Shown: positions 7,378-17,297 of the stretch, in pieces | How the letters are laid out: each line of letters begins with the position of its first letter | How positions within the stretch are numbered: position 1 is the first letter of the stretch | From: Marivirga harenae | Lineage (GTDB): Bacteria; Bacteroidota; Bacteroidia; Cytophagales; Cyclobacteriaceae | DNA: 64,000 nucleotides | Direction: 5' to 3' | NCBI RefSeq assembly: GCF_030534335.1 | Contig: NZ_CP130565.1 | Span: 255,501 to 319,500, forward strand | The notes under the pieces: generated by a model | The model's input: the letters and a program-made list of their open reading frames with translations, nothing else | The model's database searches: none | What the model was told of the DNA's origin: nothing | Position numbers and translations under genes: made by a program

Positions 7378-9012
7378 ATGGGGGAGTATTATAACTATTT
7401 GATAAATCTGGGGATGCAGCCAGAATTAGATAAGCTGGAAATCAATCGAATTAAGCTGATTAATTCTGTAGCTTTCTTTTCTACAGCTACTTGCTTGGTA
7501 ATTGGAATATTAACTATTTTCGAGGGTTTACTGGTTCAATCGGTCTTCATATTTACGGCAGGTGTGCTATTTGCAGTCACCTTCATATTTAGCTACTATC
7601 ATAAACATCCTCAAGGCAGAAGCTACCTAGTAAGTGTTGGATCTCTCCTCATTATCGGCCTGGCAGTTAATGCTTATCGTAATCAATTATATACTGACAC
7701 TGAAAATATTTTATTTGCCTTTATGGCTTTATCTATCTTAATTTTCAGTGGTCCCTCTCAACATTATCGCTATTGGGTTCTATTTGGCATCATCATTTAC
7801 TTAAAATTCCTTAAGGCTCAGTATAGTAGTCAGGTGTTAGACCTATCCTTCTATATCTTAATACAAAACACCACAGTTCTTGCAATTTTACTATATTCTT
7901 TCCTCGTCTATTTTTATCGCGCGTTTACAAGTTCTGTGAAAGCTTTGGATGAATCTGAAAAAACACTTTACAATTTAATTGATAATGTCTCCCTTTTCGT
8001 TGCTTTATTCAATCCGGATGGGACATACAAAGTGGTGAATCGGCATTATGAAAAGGCTTTGAATCTGAAAAAAGAACAGATTCAAGGAAAGCGTGCGCAA
8101 GAAGTATTTCCTCAAGATATTGCCAATTGGCAAAGCGATGTAGTTAAAGAAGCAGTGAGAACAGGAGAATCCATTAAAACCAAAAAGTCCTTTCTATTAC
8201 CAAATGGCAGTTCTTTTGTAGGTTTTGGAAGAGCAAACCCCATAAAAAATGCTAATGGCGATGTAATTGCTGTAGCTGGATACATTAATGATATCAGCGA
8301 ACTAGAAAATATAAGGCGAAAACTGGAAGAAGTAAATCAGTCAAAGGATAGAGTATTTTCTATCGTTACGCATGACATCAGAAGTCCATTAAATACGTTT
8401 GAAGGAATCTTAAATAGTACAAGATATCAAATCATTACTTCCGAAAACTTTGGTGAATTCATTGAAAAGCTAAAAAGTGAATTTACTCCCATTAAAGAGA
8501 CTATAGATGATTTATTTCGCTGGGCAAAGGCTAATATGGAAGATATTGAAGCTAATATAATAGAATTTGACTCAGATAAAATAATTAAAGAAATGATTGA
8601 AGGTAGCAGTTCACTTGCCAATCAAAAAGAAATTAAAGTGGAAATTAAAGGTGAATGCTTAAAATTAAAAATGGATCCCGACCATTTTAAGATAGCGCTC
8701 AGAAATTTAATTCAGAATGCAATTAAGTTCTCAAATATTGGCGCTACCGTCACTATTAATCAATATCAAGACACTAAAAACTTATTTGTGACTGTTGAAG
8801 ATGAGGGGATGGGAATATCAAGCGAACAAATAGATGCAATTAAAAGCGGCACAGCATGCAAACCCAACTACGGGACAGCAGGGGAATTAGGCTCAGGTAT
8901 TGGTCTTTCAATGGTAAAAGAATTGTTAATCAAAAATAGGTGCGATTTGCATCTACAAAGTGAAATGAAGAAAGGGACGATTTTTTCAATAGTTTGCCTA
9001 AAGCAAGTATAA
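7378..9012 (+). CDS. Orphan sensor histidine kinase with 6-TM and PAS input
   Basis: 544 residues. About six transmembrane helices occupy residues 28-180 without a large periplasmic loop. A PAS domain follows at about 194-310, with ALFNPDGTYKVVNRHYEKAL and the PANPIKNANGDVIAVAGYINDI-like end. The HisKA box has the phospho-accepting His332 in SIVTHDIRSPLN. The HATPase domain carries the N box (LIQNAIKFSN), G1 (DEGMGIS) and G2 (GSGIGLSMVKELL). No response regulator is adjacent, so its partner must be encoded elsewhere. The membrane module suggests sensing within the membrane or of redox/energy state. The signal is unknown. Confidence 0.9.
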   Translation: MGEYYNYLINLGMQPELDKLEINRIKLINSVAFFSTATCLVIGILTIFEGLLVQSVFIFTAGVLFAVTFIFSYYHKHPQGRSYLVSVGSLLIIGLAVNAYRNQLYTDTENILFAFMALSILIFSGPSQHYRYWVLFGIIIYLKFLKAQYSSQVLDLSFYILIQNTTVLAILLYSFLVYFYRAFTSSVKALDESEKTLYNLIDNVSLFVALFNPDGTYKVVNRHYEKALNLKKEQIQGKRAQEVFPQDIANWQSDVVKEAVRTGESIKTKKSFLLPNGSSFVGFGRANPIKNANGDVIAVAGYINDISELENIRRKLEEVNQSKDRVFSIVTHDIRSPLNTFEGILNSTRYQIITSENFGEFIEKLKSEFTPIKETIDDLFRWAKANMEDIEANIIEFDSDKIIKEMIEGSSSLANQKEIKVEIKGECLKLKMDPDHFKIALRNLIQNAIKFSNIGATVTINQYQDTKNLFVTVEDEGMGISSEQIDAIKSGTACKPNYGTAGELGSGIGLSMVKELLIKNRCDLHLQSEMKKGTIFSIVCLKQV

Positions 9013-9222
9013 TATTCCTTTCCCATCCGTGTAATAGCTACGGTCAATCAATAACTGTTGGCACAGGCTTTTCAGAGTCAACAATTACTTATTTCAGGTG
9101 ATTAGAGTACAAATAAACCAAAGGTTACTCTTTTCGTCTTTAAACTGCAGTGTTGTCTATAATTTTCATTTATTTCCATTATTAAACTTTAGATCTTTCT
9201 TGTTACTAAAGCAAACACCGAA

Positions 9223-9645
9223 ATGAATACATTACAAAAAACATTTACACTTCGCCCGTACCCTCGAGGCTTTCATCTGATAGAAAGAGAAATTGAAGAA
9301 AATATGCCTCAACTAAAAAATATAAAAGCTGGCATCGCCCATGTCTTTATTCATCACACTTCTGCTGGGCTTACTTTGAATGAAAATGCTGATCCCACCG
9401 TTAGAGGAGATTTTGAGCGACATTTCAATAAGATGGTGCCCGAGAACATGGATTATTACCAACATACTCAAGAAGGCGCAGATGATATGCCTGCTCACAT
9501 CAAAGCTTCTCTTTTAGGCAGTTCAGTAAGTGTACCGATTCAAGAGGGCAAACTTCTAACAGGAACTTGGCAAGGTATCTATCTTTGCGAGCACCGAAAT
9601 CATGCGAGTGGGAGAAGAATTACGATTACTGTTATGGGAGATTAA
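9223..9645 (+). CDS. YjbQ/UPF0047 family protein
   Basis: 140 residues, the normal family length. Conserved segments are HVFIHHTSAGLTLNENADP, RGDFERHF, MPAHIKASLLGSS and the C-terminal CEHRNHASGRRITITVMG. The family has thiamine phosphate synthase activity in E. coli YjbQ when overproduced, but its physiological role is unsettled. The histidines in HHTSAG, MPAHIK and CEHR form the probable metal or active site. A truncated N-terminal paralogue lies 2.9 kb upstream at 6341. It converges on the PH-domain gene with a 30-base gap. Confidence 0.88.
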   Translation: MNTLQKTFTLRPYPRGFHLIEREIEENMPQLKNIKAGIAHVFIHHTSAGLTLNENADPTVRGDFERHFNKMVPENMDYYQHTQEGADDMPAHIKASLLGSSVSVPIQEGKLLTGTWQGIYLCEHRNHASGRRITITVMGD

Positions 9646-9675
9646 TTTGATCCATACAAATGTATATCGATATTT

Positions 9676-10107
9676 TTAGGATTCCTCTAGCCTGTTCTCA
9701 ATCTTAGGATTAAGTTGCACCAGAGCTTTTGATAGTGAGGTTTTATCCTTTGGAGAAATGATAACACTACCGAATTCACCATGCTCTATTTCAATTCGAT
9801 CAAAAGAGGGAGCTGGCGAGGAAAAGACGCTATTAGTTTTTGAGATTTTCTTTATTTCGTCAATCTTAATTGCCCTAAATGTGATAAATCCCATTCTAAT
9901 ATTTAATGTTTTATTTGCAATAGTATACACGGTTTGCATAAAAATATACAATATAAAGACATACATCACGATCATAAACGCAAGCGCAATTATTACCGTC
10001 TGACTCCATTCTGTTGTACTACCATTAACTAAAAATGGAGCGAAAAAGATCACGAAAATAAATAGTAACAATCCGTAAGATACTTTAGAGGGGTATTTCG
10101 TTTTCAT
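9676..10107 (-). CDS. Two-TM membrane protein with a bacterial PH-like (bPH_4/DUF1200-type) domain
   Basis: 143 residues. Two hydrophobic helices (about 10-28 and 36-58) are followed by a domain that reads YTIANKTLNIRMGFITFRAI, then IDEIKKISKTNSVFSSPAPS. It ends with VIISPKDKTSLSKALVQLNP. The I.I.EI..I..T.S..SSPA.S.DR pattern and the ISPKDK...L...NP end are what I know from YyaB-like bPH domain proteins. Function is unknown in the family. A membrane-associated structural or scaffold role is only a guess. Convergent with yjbQ. Confidence 0.68.
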   Translation of the reverse strand: MKTKYPSKVSYGLLLFIFVIFFAPFLVNGSTTEWSQTVIIALAFMIVMYVFILYIFMQTVYTIANKTLNIRMGFITFRAIKIDEIKKISKTNSVFSSPAPSFDRIEIEHGEFGSVIISPKDKTSLSKALVQLNPKIENRLEES

Positions 10108-10152
10108 TTGCTATCATGTAATGATAAATCTTGGTGAAATATAGAGAATTAC

Positions 10153-10734
10153 TCAGTCTACAAAAATAATTTCTTCTGTTTCTTCTGTAAAAGTTTCACC
10201 AGATTCCAAAGTTGCAGTTACTTGAAAGCTTGCCTTTTCATAGATACTATCATAATCTACTAGCAATAAATCTAAAGAAAACTGGTCTTGATATTCATTC
10301 TGTATTTCTATTAAATCTTTTACACTAATTATCTCAGAATTAAAATTGCTTCCAAAATTAGTAGTTACATCTATCATTTGGTTCCTATCCTCTTGATTAA
10401 TCATCAGGATGTTTAAATCTTTTAATTTGTCAGAATAATTATAAAGCGGAGTGGGACAATCTAAAGCATTTGCCTTGTTAAAACCGAAATGAAAGGATGA
10501 TCTTTGTTCTGAAAGTGCGACTTGCTCGTGCTCTAAATAGATTTCAAGTCTGAAATTCTCTGTTCGAATAGTATCTTCATCCAAATTCAATCGACTATCT
10601 ATTTCAGCACCAGTCCTTAAACTTAAACCGGTGTAAAACATCTCAAATGTAGGGATTGGCCCACATTTCTCACAAGAAAGTAGGAATTGGATTGCAAACC
10701 CACCAACAAGTATTAATAAGAGTTTTCTAAGCAT
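10153..10734 (-). CDS. Lipoprotein of unknown function (DUF5034-like)
   Basis: 193 residues. The signal peptide ends in a lipobox (FLLSC) with the lipidated cysteine at about residue 20. The mature part begins EKCGPIPTFEMFYTGLSLRT and ends with a strand-rich ESGETFTEETEEIIFVD. The pattern resembles the Bacteroidota lipoprotein group DUF5034, but I hold that loosely. It is probably anchored in the outer membrane. It is followed by the PH-domain gene 45 bases downstream on the same strand, so the two may be co-transcribed. Confidence 0.65.
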   Translation of the reverse strand: MLRKLLLILVGGFAIQFLLSCEKCGPIPTFEMFYTGLSLRTGAEIDSRLNLDEDTIRTENFRLEIYLEHEQVALSEQRSSFHFGFNKANALDCPTPLYNYSDKLKDLNILMINQEDRNQMIDVTTNFGSNFNSEIISVKDLIEIQNEYQDQFSLDLLLVDYDSIYEKASFQVTATLESGETFTEETEEIIFVD

Positions 10735-10793
10735 GAAAATGTTTTTGAAATAGACCCTGCAAAGTAATTAGTGGTTGTAATACAAATAATTTA

Positions 10794-11402
10794 TTAATCC
10801 TCAATAGTGCGAAAAGTGAGGTTCACCCTAGGAGTCAGTACTTTTTTGGTCGGTGGCAATCGATGTAGCCAATGTAATTGAGTTGTGCCTTTCATGACCA
10901 AAAGGCTTCCGTCCTCAAGCCAAATTTCTACTTTCTCTTTTGAATCTTTATGTTTAAAGGCAAATTTCCGTTCGGCTCCAAAGCTGACAGAAGCAATAGC
11001 ACCATTTTTCTTCAAGTCTTTTTCTCCATCGCTGTGCCAGGCCATCCCCTCCTCACCGGAGTGATATAAATTCAATAAGCAAGAATTATAGGTTTCTCCT
11101 GATCGCTTCTCCACTTCCTGCTTTATTTCTTGGAGAGCAGGTGTCCAGAGTTTCGCATATTTTGTAACTTTAGAATAAGTATAGGAAAAAGGTTTCTCTC
11201 CGTACCAAGCTACTTTTCGTTTGGTGATAATTTCTTTTCCAAAAATAATGGCTTTATCGTGCTCCCATTCTATTTCATCAAAGAGCTTATGGTAGAAAAG
11301 GGAAGATTCATTATCACTGAAGATTCTACCATGGTAATTCACGGTGCCATCAAAAGGAAGTAGATTTTTACCAGCATCAAAAGGTTGGTCAAATAACATC
11401 AT
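10794..11402 (-). CDS. alkB: AlkB-type 2-oxoglutarate/Fe(II) dioxygenase
   Basis: 202 residues of the AlkB superfamily, which removes alkyl lesions from DNA or RNA bases by oxidative dealkylation. The iron-binding HxD is WHSDGE, and the distal histidine lies in LHWLHRLPPTKK. The 2-oxoglutarate-binding arginines are in RVNLTFR. The NLYHSGEEGMAWHSDGE and SFGAERKFAFKHK segments match the ALKBH2/3-like branch common in bacteria. It is alone on its transcription unit, with the SOUL gene 59 bases upstream on the same strand. There is no Ada partner nearby. Confidence 0.9.
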   Translation of the reverse strand: MMLFDQPFDAGKNLLPFDGTVNYHGRIFSDNESSLFYHKLFDEIEWEHDKAIIFGKEIITKRKVAWYGEKPFSYTYSKVTKYAKLWTPALQEIKQEVEKRSGETYNSCLLNLYHSGEEGMAWHSDGEKDLKKNGAIASVSFGAERKFAFKHKDSKEKVEIWLEDGSLLVMKGTTQLHWLHRLPPTKKVLTPRVNLTFRTIED

Positions 11403-11461
11403 ATAGGTAAAGCATTCAAGATAACGAAGAAAGGATTTAGCAGTTCGGGCAAAACATGCAT

Positions 11462-12055
11462 TTATTTCTCTTCTGGTAATTCTACCACAATTTCATTCTT
11501 CCGATTAAAAAGCTCATATGGAGCATTGTAACCAAACATATAGAACTTATTAGTGTAAGTTATACCATTTTCTTCCAATGACGCAATCAGCTTCTTTTTA
11601 TTCTTTTCAATTTTGCTATCATCAGCCCATCCTCCAAAAGTGATGGCTGCCATTCTTCTCTGAGCTTGTTCTTTAATTTCAATATTTGACTGATTGGGTT
11701 TTGGCAAATCTTCTTTCTCATACTTTTGAGGAACCAAAAAACCCATAGTCATAGAGTCCTCCAACGACATACTTACAGGAGAGGTCATAGCAATTTTTTC
11801 ATTACTGTCATTTCCTCCAAAGATGTATGCTGCAAGCATTGAAAATCCTTTGCTAGACATTTTCTTATAACTACTACCTGGAAGCTTTACAGATGTGAAA
11901 AGACTCTTTTCATAAGAGCGGATCTCAAAGTTCTCGAACTTACGAACCACTTCATAATCATAGGTTTCAATACCTTTTTGACTATATATTGCAAATACCT
12001 GTACGAAAATAAAGACTAAAACAAGTACTGCTATTACAATAAACACAATTTTCAT
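11462..12055 (-). CDS. SOUL-type heme-binding family protein
   Basis: 197 residues. An N-terminal hydrophobic helix (about 2-20) acts as anchor or signal. A SOUL/HBP domain follows: YEVVRKFENFEIRSYEK, the hydrophobic YIFGGNDSNEKIAMTSPV loop, FLVPQKY, and the MFGYNAPYELFNRKNEIVVEL end. Relatives bind heme or act as small-molecule carriers, and in bacteria the role is mostly unknown. The protein would face the periplasm if the helix is a signal anchor. It precedes alkB on the same strand. Confidence 0.85.
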   Translation of the reverse strand: MKIVFIVIAVLVLVFIFVQVFAIYSQKGIETYDYEVVRKFENFEIRSYEKSLFTSVKLPGSSYKKMSSKGFSMLAAYIFGGNDSNEKIAMTSPVSMSLEDSMTMGFLVPQKYEKEDLPKPNQSNIEIKEQAQRRMAAITFGGWADDSKIEKNKKKLIASLEENGITYTNKFYMFGYNAPYELFNRKNEIVVELPEEK

Positions 12056-12388
12056 ACTTAGTTAACGTCATTCTTCAATCTGATGTTTCTGGTTTCAGTC
12101 CACTCAATCAAGATTAGATCTGTAGACCGATGCAGTGATCCTGGCTACCAAACTACAATGAAAGCAAGTCTATGTCATAACGCCTGCAGAATTGAACGTT
12201 CGCTTTCAAAGGACATCCCACGGTGAACAAATCATAAGATTCACAGTTCTTTATTATTAATGTTTTATGCATATTTCAATATTGTATAAACCATCTTTAA
12301 TCTAGGCCTAAATGGATCTCAAAATTGAAACATATTGCTTTTAAAGAGTAATCTTATTAAATTAAATAGAATCATTTAACGAGACTGA
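12056..12388. other. Intergenic region between divergent genes
   Basis: 333 bases separating the SOUL gene (minus) and the TPR histidine kinase (plus). It should carry both promoters, but I could not pick a convincing TAnnTTTG box. No RNA gene, repeat or relic was recognised. Confidence 0.5.
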
Positions 12389-14254
12389 ATGAAGAGTACC
12401 ATCTGCTTATTTTTTTTATTTGCAGCAGCTAGTTTTTATACTCACTGTCAGGAATTGGATAATAAAAAGTGTAGCTCAAAAACGGAAGATATCCTATCAC
12501 TGGCACTTGAAAAAGCTCAAGAAGGAAATTCTGAAACAGCAATAGCCCTATTGCAAGAGGGATTAGGGAAAAGTCTAAGCGTTTCTTGCAAGGGTAAAAT
12601 ATACTTGCAGTTGGGGACTATCTATCACAACTCTAATCAATTGGTCCAGGCAGTAAAATACCTTGACGAAGCTGCAAAAATCTTTGCCGCCAATGGCATG
12701 CCAAACCAACAGATATTAGCAATGAATATTATTGGGGGGTGTTATTATCTGTTAGGGGACTATGATATAAGTGCCAAAAACACATTAAAAGCGATAAGAA
12801 TTGCGAAAGAGAACCTTAAGTTTGACCTTTTAGGAGAATTATACAACAATTTAGCAGGTTCCTATCTAGAACTACAAATGAATGATTCAGCACTTAAATA
12901 TGCTGAAATCTCTATCAAAATGTCAACAGAAGAACAGGATCGTAGCACATTGCTTCATGCGTTATCAACTAAGGCAGAAATTCAACTTAAGCAGAAAAAC
13001 TATAGTGAAGCGGAACGAGAGTTTGAAAGGGTGTTGGAACTTGGAAGAAAAGAAGGATTACTAAATCCATATATCGAATCTAATTGTTTGTATGGCATAG
13101 CTAGCTCAAAATTTATGACTCAACAATATGTGAGTGCGCGTGAATTTGGAAGAAAGGCTTTCCAACTCGCAATTTTCGATGAACACTTAAAGATAGCTGA
13201 AAACAGTGCGAAACTTTTGTACGAACTGTGGAAGAGATCGGATCAAAAAGATAGCGCTTATCACTATCTAGAGCAATTGGTATTACTTCAAAAGAGAATT
13301 CAGCCCAGTGAAAACCTTAGTCAACTGAATAGATTCAGGATGAGGCAAGCGGAAATTCAAATTACGGAAAAAGAAAAGGAGGCGGAGAAGCAAAAATACT
13401 ACACCACATTAGGTATCATCACTGCAGTCTTACTTTTTCTTTTATTTATTTCAATTTTCTTGTTTTATAGGAACACCAAAAGACTGAATCGAAGATTACA
13501 GGAAAGTAATCAAACGATTAATACAGCCAATTCTCAATTAGCCATCCAAAGAGATGAATTAAATAATCTAAATAAAATCAAAGACAAGATTTTTTCGGCA
13601 GTTATTCATGATTTTAAAACGCCAATGAACACTTTGGAAAGCATGCTAAATATGCTAATCAAGAAATACTTGACTCCTGAAGAAGCTTCAGAGCATTCAA
13701 AAACACTTCTTGAAAAATTAAAAAAATCAAAACTGGCTATCAACAATACGATAGCATGGATTAAAACTCAACTTGAAGGCTACGAAGTTCAAAGGCAAGT
13801 GATTCAATTAGGTGAGTTTGTTAATGAAATTAAAAGTTATCATAGTAGCGAATTACAAAAAAAACAAATAAAGATAAAGACAAATATTAACGAGGAATTA
13901 ATGTTTTACTCGGATAAAGAGTTACTTTTTATAATACTAAACAATCTTGTTTCCAATGCTATAAAATTTTCTGATAAGAATACCGAAATAAAAATTATTT
14001 CGGAGGAATCATCTGATCGTTTAAATATCACGGTAAAAGACGAAGGTATTGGCATGAAAAAGTCTGATTTAGAAAAGATACTTTCTTTAAAATCATTATC
14101 GCAAGAGAGTGGAACAGAGCATTCAGGGTCTGGTTTGGGTTTAAGAATTTCAAATGAGTTGCTTACAAATATAGGAGGCAAAATGTCTGTAGAAAGTACT
14201 AAGGGTAAGGGAACATTGTTCTCTGTGCGTATTCCACTGCACAAAACCTCATAA
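12389..14254 (+). CDS. Orphan TPR-containing sensor histidine kinase
   Basis: 621 residues. A signal peptide (about 1-20) precedes a periplasmic array of tetratricopeptide repeats (about 32-300). Visible repeat units are GKIYLQLGTIYHNSNQLVQAV, LGELYNNLAGSYLELQM and EIQLKQKNYSEAEREFERVL. One transmembrane helix (341-360) and a coiled coil lead to the HisKA box with His407 in SAVIHDFKTPMN. The ATPase shows the N box (LVSNAIKFSD), G1 (DEGIGMK) and G2 (GSGLGLRISNELL). TPR histidine kinases of this build are typical of Bacteroidota. No response regulator is adjacent. The ligand is unknown. Confidence 0.9.
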   Translation: MKSTICLFFLFAAASFYTHCQELDNKKCSSKTEDILSLALEKAQEGNSETAIALLQEGLGKSLSVSCKGKIYLQLGTIYHNSNQLVQAVKYLDEAAKIFAANGMPNQQILAMNIIGGCYYLLGDYDISAKNTLKAIRIAKENLKFDLLGELYNNLAGSYLELQMNDSALKYAEISIKMSTEEQDRSTLLHALSTKAEIQLKQKNYSEAEREFERVLELGRKEGLLNPYIESNCLYGIASSKFMTQQYVSAREFGRKAFQLAIFDEHLKIAENSAKLLYELWKRSDQKDSAYHYLEQLVLLQKRIQPSENLSQLNRFRMRQAEIQITEKEKEAEKQKYYTTLGIITAVLLFLLFISIFLFYRNTKRLNRRLQESNQTINTANSQLAIQRDELNNLNKIKDKIFSAVIHDFKTPMNTLESMLNMLIKKYLTPEEASEHSKTLLEKLKKSKLAINNTIAWIKTQLEGYEVQRQVIQLGEFVNEIKSYHSSELQKKQIKIKTNINEELMFYSDKELLFIILNNLVSNAIKFSDKNTEIKIISEESSDRLNITVKDEGIGMKKSDLEKILSLKSLSQESGTEHSGSGLGLRISNELLTNIGGKMSVESTKGKGTLFSVRIPLHKTS

Positions 14255-14271
14255 TTCCCTTAGGCTAAGAT

Positions 14272-14706
14272 CTAAATCAATGGAACCAGTAGTAAGGGTA
14301 TCTTTGATTTTTTTATTAATCCATTAGAAACACTTTCCATAAATGCCTTGTACAAAAAGTTGTGATCATGGTGCCCCGTAATAATTAAATCCGCATCTAA
14401 TTTCTTGGCTTCTTTAATAATCATTTCTACCGTAGCTCCTTGAACTAATAAAGCCTCCGATTCTACTCCTTTTTTAATCAGTTTCTGTGAGTACTTTTGA
14501 AGCAAATGATGTTCTTCTCTAAGCTCGGAAGCACGCATTGCCCTCACATATTGTGGACCAACTCCATACCCTACAAAATCAGGCTCTGGTGCAGCTATGT
14601 GTACCAACCAGATTTTAGCATCAAAAGCTTTCGCAAGTTCAAATGCCTTATCTAATAATAGTTGCTCCTGCTCTTTAAAATCGATCGATACAAATATATT
14701 TTTCAT
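14272..14706 (-). CDS. Universal stress protein (UspA family)
   Basis: 144 residues, one Usp domain: it opens MKNIFVSIDFKEQEQLLLDKAFELAK and contains IWLVHIAAPEP and DADLIITGHHDH, ending IPLLLVPLI. The C-terminal ATP-binding motif of the ATP-binding class (G-2x-G-9x-G-S/T) is replaced by GHHDHNFLYKAFMESVSNG. This is therefore probably the non-canonical or non-nucleotide-binding type. It converges with the histidine kinase, with 17 bases between the stop codons. Confidence 0.85.
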   Translation of the reverse strand: MKNIFVSIDFKEQEQLLLDKAFELAKAFDAKIWLVHIAAPEPDFVGYGVGPQYVRAMRASELREEHHLLQKYSQKLIKKGVESEALLVQGATVEMIIKEAKKLDADLIITGHHDHNFLYKAFMESVSNGLIKKSKIPLLLVPLI

Positions 14707-14772
14707 AAGGCTTTTAGTTAGATACTAGTTTGTAAAATAACGATTTTTAAGCCAAAAAGATAATCTTATGTT

Positions 14773-15153
14773 TTATTCTTCAACAAGTTCAATTGCTAAT
14801 GACCCAAACTCTTCATTTGGATTGTCAGTATACAGCTCATAGGAATATTTACCGTTCTTTAAGGGAGTTTCTCCAACATAATCAAACGGTTGAATTGTAA
14901 GAGTGTTTCCCTTAATTTCTAACTTAACATAAGCATATCGATAGGCCGTATCAAATACTTTATAGTCAGAGGATTTGCCACTTTTCAAATCTCCGAAATC
15001 AACGTTTCCAGTTGAGGTATTCACGACAATGTTCTGGAAATTAAAATCACTTTTATTCACCAAACGAATATTTACCGCTGCAGGGTTGATGTTAGATTCT
15101 GAACAACCAAAGACCACAATGATTGTAGCAACAAAGAGTAGGATGTTTTTCAT
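14773..15153 (-). CDS. Small lipoprotein of unknown function
   Basis: 126 residues with a signal peptide and lipobox (VFGCSES, lipid cysteine about 17). The mature domain reads VNIRLVNKSDFNFQNIVVNT, and later a SDYKVFDTAYRYAYVKLEIKG stretch. It is an all-beta pattern that recalls small immunoglobulin-like or pilin-assembly folds without clear family membership. I do not recognise a named family. It is transcribed alone, away from lysS's terminator. Confidence 0.55.
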   Translation of the reverse strand: MKNILLFVATIIVVFGCSESNINPAAVNIRLVNKSDFNFQNIVVNTSTGNVDFGDLKSGKSSDYKVFDTAYRYAYVKLEIKGNTLTIQPFDYVGETPLKNGKYSYELYTDNPNEEFGSLAIELVEE

Positions 15154-15210
15154 AAAACATAGACACTAAAAAACTCATTCTGGTTGTAATAATATCTATT
15201 TTAGAAAACA

Positions 15211-15237
15211 AAAAGAGCCAGATAAACCGGCTCTTTT
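15211..15237 (-). terminator. Rho-independent terminator of lysS
   Basis: AAAAGAGCC (15211-15219) pairs perfectly with GGCTCTTTT (15229-15237) across a nine-base loop. On the minus strand the stem is followed by a T-rich tail, as expected for transcription leaving lysS. Confidence 0.8.
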
Positions 15238-15318
15238 CTCTACTTTCAAATGTCAATTTTCCTTTTTTCTCAAAAAAGCTAAAAGCGGCCTGCTCCCTAG
15301 TGCCAACCTAGGTGGTGC

Positions 15319-17049
15319 TTAGCTAGTCCACACTTTTACATCCTCAGGGCTTACGCTCGGAATATCGAGCTTCATTTTCTTTTTCAAGCCTGAAATTTGA
15401 TGATGTAATTTAGTATGCTTCATTTCTTTTAGTTCTTCTACCGTTTTGATTCCTGCTTCCATCACTACTGGAGCCCATTCTTTAGGAACTCCTGCTTCAA
15501 CAAAATCAGCTTCTGTTGCTACTTTAGCTTTTTTCTCTGGCTTCATTTGAGGGAAGAATAAAACATCTTGTATAGAGTTGCTATTGGTCATAATCATACT
15601 TAGACGATCAATTCCGATACCCAAACCTGCTGTTGGTGGCATACCATACTCCAGCGCACGCAAGAAGTCCTCATCCAGCATCATAGCCTCATCATCTCCC
15701 CTTTTACCTAATTCTAATTGCTCTTCAAATCGTTGGCGCTGATCAATTGGATCATTCAACTCGGAGAATGCATTACAAATTTCTTTTCCATTACAAATGG
15801 CTTCAAACCTTTCCACTAAACCTTCTTTAGTTGGGTGTTTTTTAGCCAGGGGAGACATTTCAATCGGGTAATCTGTTATGAAAGTTGGCTGAATTAATTG
15901 CGCTTCACATTTCTCACCAAAAATCTCATCGATCAACTTCCCTTTACCCATAGAGTCATCAATTGGAACATGCAGCTTTTCGGCCGTTTTCCTCAACTCC
16001 TCCTCATTCATTTCCGAGATATCAATACCAGTAAAATGCTCAATGGCTTCATACATGGTGTATCTTTTCCATGGCCTTTGGAAATTAATTATGTTCTCAC
16101 CTACTTTTACTTCTGTGGTTCCGTGAATATCCATGGCTACTTTCTCCACCATTTCTTCTACCAAATTCATCATCCACTCATAGTCTTTGTAAGCAACGTA
16201 CAACTCAACTTGTGTAAATTCGGGATTATGAAAACGGGACATTCCTTCATTTCTGAAATCTTTTGCAAATTCGAATACGCCATCATATCCACCAACAATT
16301 AATCTTTTTAGGTATAATTCATTGGCAATTCTTAGATATAAAGTCATATCTAAGGTATTATGATGAGTTTTAAATGGCCGTGCTGCTGCTCCACCATAAA
16401 GTGGTTGCAAAATAGGAGTCTCAACTTCTAGGTATCCCTTATCGCCTAAAAAATAGCGCATAGAGTTTACCAATTGAGTCCTTTTCCTGAAAGTATCTCT
16501 AACTTCAGGATTCACAATCATATCCACATAACGCTGACGGTATCTTTGCTCCGAATCTGTAAAAGCATCGTGTCTTTTTACATTTCCTTGCTCGTCAGTA
16601 GTTTCTTTAGTGATAGGCAATGGACGTAAAGACTTGCTCAATACAAAAAATTCTTTTACGTGTATTGAAATTTCACCGACTTGCGTGGTAAAAACATAGC
16701 CCTTGATACCTATGATATCACCGATATCTAATAATTTCTTGAAAACGGTATTATAAAATGTCTTATCTTCATCTGGACAGATTTCATCTCTGTTCACATA
16801 CACTTGAATTCTACCCGTACTATCTTGAATCTCAGCAAAAGACGCTTTTCCCATGATTCTCTTGCTCATCAAACGCCCAGCAATGCTAATGTTTTTATAA
16901 TTCAGCTTATCGCTATCATAGTTTTGTTTGATATCTTTAGCGGTCACATTAATATCAAATGTTTCTGCGGGATAAGGATTGATCCCCAATTTCTGTAGTT
17001 CTTCCCTACCTTTTCTTCTTTCAATTTCCTGTTCGCTTAAATGCATCAT
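15319..17049 (-). CDS. lysS: Lysyl-tRNA synthetase, class II
   Basis: 576 residues. The N-terminal OB-fold anticodon domain occupies about 55-150 ([20 protein letters not shown]). The class II catalytic core has motif 2 [17 protein letters not shown] and motif 3 [14 protein letters not shown]. The enzyme charges tRNA-Lys. After motif 3 a C-terminal extension of about 70 residues ([21 protein letters not shown] onwards) is longer than in E. coli LysS but usual in Bacteroidota. The start [13 protein letters not shown] places the usual helical N-terminus. A TATCTTTG box lies 47 bases upstream and a strong terminator downstream, so it is probably monocistronic. Confidence 0.96.
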   Translation of the reverse strand: MMHLSEQEIERRKGREELQKLGINPYPAETFDINVTAKDIKQNYDSDKLNYKNISIAGRLMSKRIMGKASFAEIQDSTGRIQVYVNRDEICPDEDKTFYNTVFKKLLDIGDIIGIKGYVFTTQVGEISIHVKEFFVLSKSLRPLPITKETTDEQGNVKRHDAFTDSEQRYRQRYVDMIVNPEVRDTFRKRTQLVNSMRYFLGDKGYLEVETPILQPLYGGAAARPFKTHHNTLDMTLYLRIANELYLKRLIVGGYDGVFEFAKDFRNEGMSRFHNPEFTQVELYVAYKDYEWMMNLVEEMVEKVAMDIHGTTEVKVGENIINFQRPWKRYTMYEAIEHFTGIDISEMNEEELRKTAEKLHVPIDDSMGKGKLIDEIFGEKCEAQLIQPTFITDYPIEMSPLAKKHPTKEGLVERFEAICNGKEICNAFSELNDPIDQRQRFEEQLELGKRGDDEAMMLDEDFLRALEYGMPPTAGLGIGIDRLSMIMTNSNSIQDVLFFPQMKPEKKAKVATEADFVEAGVPKEWAPVVMEAGIKTVEELKEMKHTKLHHQISGLKKKMKLDIPSVSPEDVKVWTS

Positions 17050-17095
17050 TTTTTGCTAATATATTTTGGAATCGCCTTTCTACTATTTTAGTCTG

Positions 17096-17103
17096 CAAAG
17101 ATA
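17096..17103 (-). promoter_or_regulatory. Putative -7 promoter box of lysS
   Basis: The minus strand reads TATCTTTG, matching the Bacteroidota -7 consensus TAnnTTTG, 47 bases before the lysS start. No clear TTTG -33 element is seen. A perfect 7-bp hairpin ATGGCTA/TAGCCAT (17133-17153) lies just upstream. Confidence 0.45.
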
Positions 17104-17297
17104 GAAGAAAGTTGTTTAAATTTTGATACTTAATGGCTAGATTCTATAGCCATCTCCATGTTTTAAGGTCCTTTGGAGATTTTAAAATTTAACGGTTTTT
17201 AAAGATAGTAGAGGGAGTATTCTACTGAAAAACTACATAGTAATAGTAAAATTCTAATCTCACTTTTTACTATGGGAAATAAATGGAATTCCCAATA

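Noticed and set aside
14272-14706. ATP-binding UspA
   Set aside because: The canonical G-2x-G-9x-G(S/T) motif is not there, so nucleotide binding was not claimed.
15898-16302. 134-codon plus-strand frame
   Set aside because: Fully antisense to the catalytic domain of lysS, which is conserved in sequence; a shadow frame.
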